A DNA stretch of 64,000 nucleotides, taken from Asterias rubens (Eukaryota > Echinodermata > Asteroidea > Forcipulatida > Asteriidae). The translations under genes were made by a program, and so were the position numbers. Location: contig NC_047082.1 in assembly GCF_902459465.1 (NCBI RefSeq), positions 10,104,545-10,168,544 on the forward strand, read 5' to 3'. This document shows positions 41,469-53,200 of the stretch, piece by piece (within the stretch, counting starts at the first letter, position 1; each line of letters begins with the position of its first letter). The notes beneath the pieces are model-generated. The model had not been told where the DNA came from and made no database searches. It worked only from the letters and a program-made list of their open reading frames with translations.

Positions 41469-41639
41469 GGTAGGTGGACAAGTCGTTAATGGTCCCACGC
41501 GGTGAGATTGTCGAGTTTTCACTGCTCTCGCGCGAGCTTCCGGTTGTCGACTTCTGTAGAAGTCGGGCAGCGCGCAGTAGTCGCTACGCTGCAACTCGAC
41601 TATCTCACCGCGTGGGACCATAAACGACTTGTCCACAGG
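41469..41639. mobile_element. Palindromic element downstream of gene D
   Basis: TGGACAAGTCGTTAATGGTCC left, GGACCATAAACGACTTGTCCA right, with CACGCGGTGAGATTGTCGAG / CTCGACTATCTCACCGCGTG inner arms. It ends 165 bp from the gene D stop, probably in the 3' UTR or just beyond. Confidence 0.8.
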
Positions 41640-41803
41640 TCTAAAATTTGGGGGATACAAAGTATACATAACTGTAGTACTGCGAAGTGAATTTAAAATT
41701 CTCACAATGCAATTATACTGCTGCACTTCTTTCCACATAAATTTGTAGTGCCATTATTTCAAGAGTCATTACCAAACGTATACACACAGACCCTTTTTCA
41801 GGA

Positions 41804-44800
41804 CTAATCTTTGCTTCTAATTTTCATCTCGGTATTTTTGAGTGAGTGGTTACCTGAAAAACCAGACCATATTATTCCTTGACCATAAGCAGCCTCATCG
41901 ACGTATCTCCCGTTCAAATTGGACTCGAAGCAGCTCTTGTACCACCAGGCTCCGTGGTATTGCACGGCGCAGTTAGTGCTCCTGAAGGCATCGTTGTCTC
42001 GGTCTTTGGTCGTAAAGTCTTGGTTATTGTGGATTGCCAACGAGTCTCCTGAAACAAAATTGTTTCGTACAGAATTTAGGTATCTCAATGAAGTGTGGGC
42101 CTCCGCGGAAGTAATTTATCAAAATTGAGCAAGGGGAACTGGGAGAAGGGAATTAAAAACAATCACGAACTATTAATCAAGTTTTACTCTAAACTGAACC
42201 GTATGTCCATGGGCGATGGTTGTTATGCTAAAAAATGAGTTGATTCTTCTCCACGAGTTAACAACTTCTGAGATACACTTCTATTGCCCTTTTCAAATCC
42301 ACGGCTTCGGCTTTATGCTCCGTTCTCTCGCCTGAAGCCCCGTCCTCAAGGCACGCGCAAAAACGTCAAAACAACCTGCGGGGCCAAGCTAGCATAAGCC
42401 GAATCTGGAGCTGAAGCCGTGGTGTTGAAAAGAGCCTATGAACGCATGTTTGTCAACCAGTGATGAAGAATAGCGCCCTCTATAGTGCTGGTATCATTAC
42501 ACTTTACAACTTATTAGTCTTTCCTTGGGTCGGCATTACACCGATATCGAATACACATCGCGTCTAAATGGGGTAATTGTAACTGAAAATCCAGGAATTT
42601 TAAAAATTGAAACAATAATTCTGGCCCAAACGCTTTTGGTGGGAATTGCACATCTTCGTCTGACAACCAAACACCTATAAAAGGCAACGACTATAGTTGG
42701 TCGCACAATGCTTTTGTGTGAGCCTGAATGAGCCATGAACTCTTACTTGCAGTTCCCGTGTGAACCCCCAACGCCAACCTGTAGTTTTCACTCATATCAG
42801 CGATGCTGAACGAGTCATAGGCAGCATACGTGGATTCTTTACTGAAATCTGAGAGATCTACGCGGAGTTCGTACTCGCCCTGAGCAGTCAGACGGTGCAA
42901 GTAGTCGTTACCGAGCCAAAACTCTCCCTCTAGATTCCCAAAGCCCCGGCTGTAGCTGGCAAAGTCCAAATAGAAATCAACACTGCCGTCCTGGCGCCGC
43001 TGGAAAACCTAAAGGGAGAAACATAATATATCATTTTGAATATCAAGGTGTGTTCACTTGCCTGAACATCTGACGTCACACTTCGGGGCTCGTGATGAGA
43101 GGATAACGCCAGAGAGTGTTCTTTTGTTTTTACCATAGGTCAATCTCTGTCCAGTCATCTTCACCTAGATTCATTTCACATGGAGATACGCAGTAAAATT
43201 CTACACCAACATTTAAATTTAAGTACATGTTTCCAATCTGTGTTTTGATTGGTCCGAGGTGATGTTTGTAAGCTGCACCCACATCACCTCCGACCAATCA
43301 AAACACAGCTACGGAAAGCTCTTGGCACTGCACGTTTTATCCAATGAAATCAATTTATCCAATGAAATCAGTGGTTCTAAAAAGCAACCTGTCTTCAGGG
43401 GACCATTCTATGTCACGTGTGTACAAACGATACGCCTCTCTTAATACTTATGCATGACGTCATAATTCCTACCCAAAATGAGGCTATGGGCGCACGTTTC
43501 CCATCACTTGCAGTGGCTGCGCACATCGCCTCGTTTTGAGTTAGCATTGTGACGTACCTCATGCATAAATAGTAAGAGAGGCGTATATTCATTCATTTTT
43601 ATTGTAAAAAAAAATTGACATTAAATTTTCCCCCGCTTTTTTTCTTCAAAATTTGCATTGTCTTACCGTCCAGCCTCCGCCGTCCGTCTCCATGTCACAG
43701 AACACTCTGAATGGTTTACCAGAGTCCATTGGCTTGACTGTGTACACGCCACTCACCGTTACGCCCATGGCAAGAATATCAGAGCAATCTTTAGGTAGGC
43801 CTACCCACTGGAACAGTAAATATCCTGTGTATGTGTAAGATACAAATTAATTTCACGAAAGTATGGACGAGAATATAATCTTCCAGTAAAAATCACTTCT
43901 CATACGTTGCTTTTTTGTTTAGTATTAAACTCAGGGAAACTAACTGAGTAATTTTATAATTAAAGGCAGTGGACACTATTGGTAATTGTCAAAGACAAGT
44001 CTTCACAGTTAGTGTATCTCAACATAATGGGCATAAAATAACAAACCTGTGAAAATTTGAGCTTAATCGGTCATCGAAATAATGAAAGAAAAAACACCTT
44101 GTCACACAAAGTTGTGTGCGTTTGGATGGTTGATTTCGAGACCTCAAGTTCTAAATCTGAGGTATCGAAATCAAATTCATGGAAAATTACTTCTTTCTCG
44201 AAAACTATGGCACTTCAAAGGGAGCCATTTCTCACAATGATTTATACCATTAACCTCTCCTCATTACTCGTCACCAAGAAAGGTTTTATGCTGATAATAA
44301 TTTTGAGTAATTACCAATAGTGTCCACTGCCTTTAATAGTTTTGAGTTTGGACAAAGACAAATTGACTTGGGCGGAACTTGAAGATACGACCTCCGGATT
44401 AACGTATATTGTCAAAGTCAAGTATTCTCACTTGAATGGTGTATATCCCAACATAATGCATCAAGATGAAACATCTATGAAAACTTGGGCTTAGTTGGTC
44501 ATCGAAGTTGCAAGAAAATAAAAATAAAAAACACCTTTGTTGCACAATATCAAAACGTGTGCTGTCAGTTGCCTAAAAAGGGTTTGAGGTGTGGTATTTT
44601 ATAAATATACCTCCCTTCAGAGGGAGCCATTTCTCACAAAGTTGTATGAACACTCTCCAATGCTCGTTACCTAAGTAACTTTTTATATAAGTGTCCTCAC
44701 AAGCCGAAGTTGAAGGTTTTTTTACGGAAGAAAAATACTGAAACCTACCATTTAGAAGTTTCGTTAACGCAGATACAGACTCCTGGAGATCATCCACCTT

Positions 44801-45076
44801 ACGCTCCATCACTCCCATCTGACGTTTTGTATCGTCTAAATCTGTAGAAACCGTTTCTTGGTTATCGTTCACAGAAAATTCGAGTTCTCTCACGTGGTCG
44901 TTCGTCTTTCTTAGTTCAACGTTAACCATGGTTAGATAGTTTGTTAGTACAGTCTTCAACATGTCTACCTTCAAATCAGAAGAAATCGTTTTTTGATTGG
45001 TGGCAGATTCAACTTGCAGTTCAGTTTGTAACTTAACGATCAGAACAACCAAAAGTGCACGAATAAGCGGCGCCAT
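41804..45076 (-). CDS. Gene D: secreted fibrinogen-related protein (FREP-like)
   Basis: Minus-strand exons in coding order: 45076-44749, 43824-43667, 43008-42747, 42048-41804 (stop complement at 41804-41806); total 993 nt, 330 residues. The start is the ATG in AAAATGGCG; a longer frame upstream would need a non-ATG start. Residues 1-25 are a signal peptide ([13 protein letters not shown] core). About 30-108 are heptad-like and Lys/Glu/Asp-rich, a probable coiled coil for oligomerisation. Residues 122-330 are a fibrinogen C-terminal domain: [40 protein letters not shown], the KDRDND calcium-site region, [20 protein letters not shown] and closing KNTEMKIRS. Introns within the domain are phase 0 and 1. 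Likely a secreted lectin-like recognition or angiopoietin/ficolin-type protein; which subgroup cannot be told. Confidence 0.88.
42284..42445. mobile_element. Inverted-repeat element in gene D intron 3
   Basis: TTTTCAAATCCACGGCTTCGG left, TGAAGCCGTGGTGTTGAAAAG right, with GGCTTTATGCTCC / AGCATAAGCC-type inner matches. Confidence 0.65.
43062..43400. repeat. Dispersed repeat shared with 13170-13500
   Basis: Shares AACGCCAGAGAGTG, AATCAAAACACAG and ATCCAATGAAATCA blocks. Contains a small inverted pair GGTGATGTTTG / CATCACCTCCGACC. Confidence 0.5.
43430..43588. mobile_element. Inverted-repeat element in gene D intron 2
   Basis: ATACGCCTCTCTTAATACTT left, AATAGTAAGAGAGGCGTATA right; inner CATGCATGACGTCA-like and TGACGTACCTCATGC arms. 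Confidence 0.7.
43960..44336. mobile_element. M1 element in gene D intron 1
   Basis: TTAAAGGCAGTGGACACTA to GTGTCCACTGCCTTTAA; TTAA at both ends. Confidence 0.85.
44340..44580. mobile_element. SINE fragment followed by partial M1-like sequence
   Basis: AAAGACAAATTGACTTGGGCG and CGACCTCCGGATTAACG resemble the SINE at 24600-24700. After it, TTGTCAAAGTCAAGTATTCTC...GTTGCAAGAAAATAAAAA resembles one M1 arm. Confidence 0.45.
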
Positions 45077-45219
45077 TTTGTTCAATTATATACGTGACTT
45101 CCTTTCCTTCTGATATATCGAGAGGACTAGTGTTTACATGATAATGAGCAAAAGCATGTCTGTAAACCATTTATATTTCAATAATAGGTACACACGATTC
45201 AAGTTTGTTTTTCTTCCGG

Positions 45220-45591
45220 TTAAAGGCACTGGCCACTATTGGTAATTACTCAAAATAATTGTCAGCATAAAAATTATTTGGTAACAAGCAATGGAGAGCT
45301 TCTGATAGTATAACACATTGTGAGAAACAGCTTTCTCTGAAGTAACGCAGTTTTCGTAATTTTCGACGAATTTAATTTCGAGACCTCAGATTTAGATTTT
45401 GGGGGTCTCGAAATCAAGCATCTAAAAGCACACAACTTTGTGTGATAAGGGTGTTTTTTCTTGTCATTACTATCTCGCAACTTCGACGACCAGTTGAGTT
45501 CACATTTTCACAGGTTTGTTTTTTTGTGCATGTGTTGAGAAGTGAAAAAGACTGGTCTTTGGCAACAACCAAAGGTGTACAGTGCCTTTAA
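45220..45591. mobile_element. M1 element
   Basis: TTAAAGGCACTGGCCACTA to GTGTACAGTGCCTTTAA, about 145 bp upstream of the gene D start codon, so probably in or near its promoter. Confidence 0.75.
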
Positions 45592-45967
45592 GCTATCAGT
45601 CGACGTGGTTTCCCCCATGGGATATTTTGATAGAAACGGAAGAGAGCGATTGAGTCAGGAAATAGGTGGGAGCATCGTCCTCAAACATAAACATGGAAGA
45701 AATAGCTTAGCAAAAAAAATGTTTAATCAGCATGCAGATGAAAGACTAAGAAATTCATTTACAGAAAAACCTATTCATTGCATTTTTACACAGCCACAAC
45801 AGGGATACGCCTACATTTCTTTAGTTTGAATGATCTCTATAAAACAATATGTTTTTGTGTCTATGATAAATAAAAAGTGCTTGAGTTTGTCGAATACAAG
45901 CCACAACTGGGATACACCTATATTTTAGTTTGAAAACCACCAATGATGTAAGCACTAATGTTATCTC

Positions 45968-46123
45968 TATAGACCTTATCGCAAATACCAATGCGCAAGC
46001 GCATACTGTTGAAAGAGGTGCATTGTGGGATAGATATGGATCAAATTTGGATACCAGCTAGACCACAATGCACCTAATTCCAAGCTTTACGCGCGCGCCC
46101 CAGTATTTGCGAAAAGGTCTATA
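45968..46123. mobile_element. MITE-like element, family M5
   Basis: ATAGACCTTATCGCAAATACC to GTATTTGCGAAAAGGTCTAT; nearly identical to 22690-22850. Confidence 0.8.
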
Positions 46124-46129
46124 ATGTTT

Positions 46130-47110
46130 TTGTGTCTATGATGAATAAAAAGTGCTTGATTGTCGAATACAAGATCTGCAGAGAGTTACTCTGAGTCATC
46201 TGTTGTTCATCTCAATGCAATAGCAAAACTTCTTTTCATGAACGAACATTATTTTTGCCGTGGAATAAAGGTTTAATACTAAATTGATTTGAATGGCGCA
46301 TTAGGTGAGTGGATTGCCCATAGCCATATTATAGCCCTAAGCATCTATAAGTTTCACTTCCTGGTTGATTGTTAAGTGGTGTCAATTTGTTTGTATAAGA
46401 ACTTATTCAACCTGGCTCTTGCAAGCTAGATATTAGAGTCGGGTGCGCATATACTTTTTGTCAAGGCCTTCATGGGTTGGAAAGCCGCTATCCCAAGTGA
46501 CTGGATTGGGAGAAGGTAGGTCGTTCACACGGGACGGCAGTCCCGTCTGAGAGTTATCGCCTTTTCAAATTGCATTAAAAAAAGTTTGTTCATAATTCCT
46601 GACATAGCCTTGGTTCAAGAATCTCCTGGATTTGCCACAAGAGGGCGCGCTATCACCCCGACGCTCTATCAACCACAACCGTTATCGCCCCGAGAAACAA
46701 GACTAAAAAAAATTAAAAATACTAATAAATAAATGAAAACGATTTTTAGTAATTAATTACCCTCGCTCTACTAACACACGAGTTTTTTGTCAACCAATTA
46801 TTATTTTCTTATTTGAAAAATCCTCACACTGCCGGTACTATAACAGCCGTCGGTTATAACTACACATAGAACAGTCGCTGGTTTAAATTGTGTTTGATGT
46901 GGTCTTTTTCGAGCATAAAAACTGTCCGGGTAGCCGAACTATGCTTTGTCTTTCTCAAAATCTTGCAGCAATCGCTGTCAAAAGCTGGTCATCATATAAT
47001 TATTGCCAATAAAAATATCTTTAGCTGGCTATAGGAGTATAGGCCCCTAACACTTTCTAAAAATGCAAAAACTAGTTAATGGAGGCTAAATGCCTTTCTA
47101 AAAATAATAA
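46130..47110. other. Intergenic, upstream of gene E
   Basis: No gene, clear repeat or confident core-promoter element seen. It should contain the gene E promoter. Confidence 0.4.
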
Positions 47111-47238
47111 CATAATATTACGTTGACTCGAAAGAGAGACTATCCCAAACCTTACCAGATCTGCGCATGCTCAGTAGCCGCACGGGGGATTTTCAAAACA
47201 CTTTCACTGCATGTCAAAATCGACAGGGTGCCTACAAA

Positions 47239-50200
47239 ATGGCTCCAAATTCATCGGGAAATGTGGTCGACACAGCCAATGAATCGCCTGTCCGAATCGA
47301 AATGAATGATCTTGACGAAACTCTCCCACCATGTCGTGAATGTGAGAGACATTTCTTCGCTCGTAACAGCACTTTCAACGTGTTTGATGCAGCGGTTGTT
47401 CTAATTTCTATGCTCACATTTGCTGCGGACATTGTGACAGGTACGTGCTTTGGATTTTTTGTGTCGTGAATGTGACTGTGTGTGTGGGTGATAAGTGTTT
47501 AAATATCATGCTGAAACTATTCTTTTGCCTTTTTGAACTCCCTTGTAAAGTTCTAGAGGAGTAGTGCTACTGTAATGTTATTCTGTCTGTGTTATACAAA
47601 ATGAAACTTACTAATAATAGTTAAATTTTAGGTTTAGACTGTGAAAAGATGAGCAGATTTAATTAACAAATAATAAACTTAGTTTGTAAATGCTACTTCT
47701 AGAAACTATAATCAAGGCTCACGGGGGAGCCTTAGTTTCTAGAAGTAGGCCTATGCCAGGCATGCCAGGATCAGGACATGTTAATACGCAATACATAACA
47801 AAGAACAATGCAAATTTATGTGAACTCAGATTAGACCCAGTAACTGGGGCGCTATAGTGTATTCCTTTTTCGAAATTTTGACATTATCGGCCATTTGCCG
47901 ATAATGTAAAAATTTCAAAAAGGAATACAGCGCCCCAGTTACTGGGTCTAAACTCAGATGTGGACTATTTAGGTTGTCTGCCATACTCCTCTAGAATTAT
48001 ATGACTATTATAAGTTTGTGGAGACGATAGCGGAACAAACCTCTGCCACTAGCACTACTTTAGAAACTGCAAGTAAGGTTCCCCCGTACGTAGTAGTACA
48101 GTAGTCTGCCACTAATTTATAACGGCAATTGCGACTGCTAGTATGAGCACTCACAGTTCAGGTTACTTTTGAATTAAGGCTTCCTGTGACTCCTTGAGCG
48201 GAAGCCCTAACTTTTAGTTTCTATCTAGAGAAGTATCCTGGGAGTTTCCCTCCTTACCTAAGAACTAGTGTATGACCACTTTCAAGAAGACGGTAGTGGA
48301 ACGAACCTCATCATAGTTCTACTTCTAAGACAGGTGAAACGTTGAATTCAGCATTATAAGGTTTGTGATATGGCCCCTCTTATTTTTACTTTATTGTTTT
48401 TCTGTAGATGGTCTCGCCGCAAGCCAGTATTTCATTCATGGGGAGCCAGGTTGGGGATGTCTGACGCTCGGCTTCACTCTAGCGCCCTCTATCATCATGC
48501 AAGTGTTTAGCATCCGCTGGTACCTGGCAGATGAAGATATGACGCGGTGGAGGTGGATCTTCCACAGTTGCCTTCTTGGACCGTTAGAGAGGTTTGTAAG
48601 GCCGTGTCTGAAATAGTGACTTCAGCTACAGCTCTGGCTAGTCAATGTGTCTGCCTGTGTTAAAACTTAAAGGCAGTGGACACTATTGGTAATTGTCAAA
48701 GACCAGCCTTCACAGTGATCTCAACACATGCATAAAATAACAAACCTGTGAAAATTTGAGCTCAATCGGCCATCGAATTTGCGAGATAATAATGAAAGAA
48801 AAAAACACCCTTGTCATACGAAGTTGTGTGCGTTAAGATTGTTGATTTCGAGACCTCAAGTTCTAAATCTGAGGTCTCAAAATCAAATGCGTGGAAAATT
48901 ACTTCTTTCTCGAAAACTATGGCACTTCAGAGGGAGCCGTTTCTTACAATGTTTTATACCATCAACCTCTCCCAAATACTCGTCACCAAGAAAGGTTTTA
49001 TGCTAATAATTATTTTGAGTAATTACCAATAGTGTCCACTGCCTTTAAAGAATAGGCAGACGCGGCAATCTAGCCGTAGCTGTAGCCGAAGTCATCATTT
49101 CGGACAAGGCCTCATTCTCACAGTCACAACACATCTAAAGCTTTCTTCATACTTCCTGCGAATGAAATGCAATACAAATGGGCGTCACAAATTTGCAACG
49201 AATAGTGACAAAGTACACAAATGAATTCCCTGTCCGCCCCCACCCAAACCGAGAAATGCACTTCTTTCAGACTAAAGGTGATTAATCTTAATTGTTTTTG
49301 AAATTAATCTGTTAGATACGTCACAGTCTTTGAGACGGGACTGGAGGCACGACGGAGTAAAGACCCAATAGACTTCGAACGTTTACATCATCAGCAGAGT
49401 GATGTGAGCATGCTCCGTCTGTTTGAAGCCTTCTTGGAGTCCGCCCCACAAATTGTTCTTCAACTCTACATTATGGTCGCCACCAACGATGAGAACTTGT
49501 TTACAGGTGAGAAGAGAAGATAGACTAGTCTTCTGATTGTAAATCCATTGTTCTCAGAATTATGCGCATGTTCAGAACTACGTAAACAATGGAAATTTAC
49601 CCGATATGTCTGCTGCCACCTAGCGTTGGAAAGTCTCCTATTGGGAATGCTAATTATCCATACTGGGAACTGAGAAGCTGAGTTACAACGGACCTTACTA
49701 CAATGTGGTCAAGCTGCAGACATGTAAAGTCCAACTGTTCACTCGTTAAATTTGAATTCCTTGGACTGAAGAGACTGTTGGTATTTCATATATTTTGGGG
49801 CAAGTTTTGCGTATTCATGTAAGAGATGGAGATGGTTTAATGGTACTAGGGTTTGCTCATCTGGAGGTTGCTAAACAAAAGCTTGCCCCGAACTTTAGGT
49901 GTAATTTGTGACAACACAAGTCGGTGTACCAGACCTTTTTCATACTTGCAATTGACTTTAATTTCAGAAAACTCCACGTTCTTTCTCCACGGTTTACCAA
50001 ATCTCTCTTTTTTACATTTAAATACAGGCGTATCAGGCATGGTGTCACTTTTCTCCCTCTGTTGGGCTGTGGTGGCGTACAGTCGCGCCCATCGCCGTGT
50101 CCGCACAGACAAGAAAGTCGTGTCGTGGCCAGGTGTCGTCTTGCAGACGATATGGCGCATTGGAATGATCTCATCACGAGTTGTCGCTTTAGTTCTGTTC

Positions 50201-53200
50201 GCATCTGCCTTCAAGGCCTACACCTTCATAGTTGTTGGTAAGCTCAAAGTGCTTAAAGGAACACGTTGCCTTGGATCGGTCGAGTTGGTCTTTGAAGAGC
50301 GTTTGGTTAGAAAGATGATTTAAAAGTAGACTACAATGATCCACACAAATTTGCCTCAAAATTGCTTGGTTTGCCTTTTACTTTGCGAACTAACACGGTC
50401 GGCCATTTATGGGAGTTAAAAGTTTAACTCCCGTAATTTTTTTATTTTTTTTTAAATGGCCGACCGTGTTATCGACGAGCTAAAAGGAAACACTTGTGAT
50501 ACTTGTGTCGATCATTATATTCTACTTTTAAAGAATATTTCTAATCATTATGCATTTTATAACAAACGGTTACAAACGCTTTTCAAAGACCAACTTGACC
50601 GATCCAAGGCAACGTGTTCCTTTAAATGAATGATGTTACTAATCATTTTTTACTAAGCCTGTGCAGCTAGTGTGAAAGACGTGACTATTGATTGCTTAGT
50701 CGTAACTACCCTTTTTCAACTACCCGGTTAATCGTGCCGCCATGACTACTACAAAAATAGTCAAACTTCCTGCTTGGTGGACCAATTGTGTCGCTCACGA
50801 CAATTCCCGACAACATAACTTATTTACCAAACACAACCAGACATCAGTGGCACAATCCTTCAAATCTTTCAGCATGATTTCTACAATATTCTGGGGGGGG
50901 AGGGGACCACCATGCCACATATTGAACACCAAATGAACAACTCTGACTCTGAACTTTGTTTTTCAATTCATAGGTATCCACTGGCTCGTCATGGTTCTCT
51001 GGGTATTCCTTCAGAAGACGGACTTCTGCGACACATGGCTTGAAGAGCGCCTCTTCAACAGCGTCATTGGCACCATCTACGTCTTCTGTTTCTTCAACCT
51101 GAAGGAGGGCAACACGAGGTACCGCATCAGCATCTTCTACATCGTCGTGGCCATCGAGAATGTCGTCCTCCTCCTTCTGTGGCACCGATTTGGCATGCTA
51201 GACGACTGGTATACATCAGTGGGGTTTACTATCGTGTTTGGTGGCTTCCTCATAGGTAAGCCTGAAGAGTTGCACATTTTTGTATGGACAGGGTTCAGAC
51301 AATATTGAGAGTTGTTATTTTGAACTTAAGGCTCTCGACAAGTTTGGTAATCGTCAAAGACCAGTATTCTCACATATGCATAAAATAACAAAACTTCTCG
51401 AATTTGCAAGAAAATGTTGAAAGAAAAACCCCGCCCCCTTCTCAGATTCAAATAACTTTGTGAGAAATTACGACTTTCTAAAAATCTGTGTTACTTCAGA
51501 GGGAGTTGTTTCTCACATTGTTTTATACTATTGACAGCTCTTTGTTGCTAGTTACCAAGTAAGTTTTTAAGCTTATATATATTTTGAGTGGTTACCAAAT
51601 GTGTCCACTACCTTGTAAAACCTACAGACTTTTGAATTTATTTTTTTGTTCATCTCCTTCCCCCTCAGGGACAGTTACAATGGTCTTGTACTACCGCTTC
51701 TTCCATCCAAGGGGAGCCATATCACTCTGCGGAAAATCAAAACATGACATCGGGAAAGCCTGCCGCCATGGTAAGTCAAATCGTCTCTCGTTACATCACG
51801 GGAACGTTGATGCAGAAATCTTCCATCGCTCCAGGACCCCTTCCCCACAGAAATCACCTGCAGGTGCAGATTCCGACAGGGGTGTGGACAACCAGGGTTT
51901 AGTTAGGGCGGCACCCCCCTGTAATTACTCACCACTGAAAGGAGATCCACACTCTGTGGACGGGCGAGTAGCGCCCTCGCACAGGAGTAAAAGCTTAGGG
52001 TGTTTGTTCGCAAGTGAGAGTGAATGCGAGGGTAGCAACACACTGAGGGGAAATACAAAGTCGTTGGAGTGGTTAGAAGAAGCAGGGTTGCAAACAACTC
52101 CTGCCCATCTGAACTCCGAGTACATGGACTCTCCTGGGGTGTGCACTTGTAGTTTTCAGGCTTACGAACTTTCAGGGTTCGCTACCGAGTTAGTCGATAG
52201 GTTTGACAAGCGTAAAGACATGATGCTGGCCCAGTCTCTGCTTGCAGACGAGTCCAGAATGAGTCTGTACTCTGCTGCCGGTAAACAAGGCACGCCATGT
52301 AAAGCTTGCTTAGATTTCAATCTCAGTCGAGTGAGTCAAATGAATAATTCCTCTCGTCAGAGATGGCGCTCTTTCTCGCAACCAAACCTGCCATCAACCG
52401 CTAAGGAAACTCGGCATGGTGCGAATCCAAAAAGCTCAGTTCGCTTTAACGATAGCGCTGGCAATCAGATTCAAGCTGTGTGTCAGAAGGCACCCAAGGC
52501 CGAGACAGAAACTCTAGAAATAAGCCAGGTTTCATGTGATCTTCCCGAGCTGCCACAATACATTGATTCTCCTGATATGACAGGAGCAATGAACGCATTT
52601 GAGGTTCAACAGATCTACGATCAAATACTCGGGAGGGAGCCATTGCAGCGTGTTTCAAAGCGGCAGTTAAACTTTGGTGAAGTTACCAGCAACTTGGACT
52701 CGGAAGATGTTCAGAAACACTCGGGGCATTCTCAGGTGATTCGAAAAACCTTCGACAAAAAAGGGGTCAATGTCCAAGATGATGCGGAAATATCCGGGTC
52801 AAATATCCCACAATGTCCACCCTGCATGTCTGAACCTTTCAAGAAACCCACAACCCCCAAGAACAACACAAACGAGCCAGTACACAGTAATTTTGACTTA
52901 AAGCCAACTCAGTTTACTCCGACTAAGAGTGAAAGATATGACAACCATTCCTCTACTGACATCGCGCAGCCCTCTACAGAAAGCAAAAGTCCTGGAACGA
53001 ACCAAAAGCAAGCAGTTTGGGAAACACCTGTTTTGGCAAGCAATCCTTCCAAATGCAGTCCAGGCACCTCTGATACTGGCAATCCAGGCACCTCTGATAC
53101 TGGCAATCTAGGTACCTCTGATACAGGCAATCTAGGTACCTCTGATACAGGCAATCCAGGCACCTCTGATAAATGCAATCCAGGCACCTGTGAAACAGGC

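Noticed and set aside
45542-45829. 95-codon plus-strand frame upstream of gene D
   Set aside because: Begins inside an M1 element; no domain, signal peptide or splice support.
49846-50323. Minus-strand frames of 115-122 codons and alternative plus frames
   Set aside because: Antisense or out-of-frame shadows of XKR exon 4 (50028-50237).
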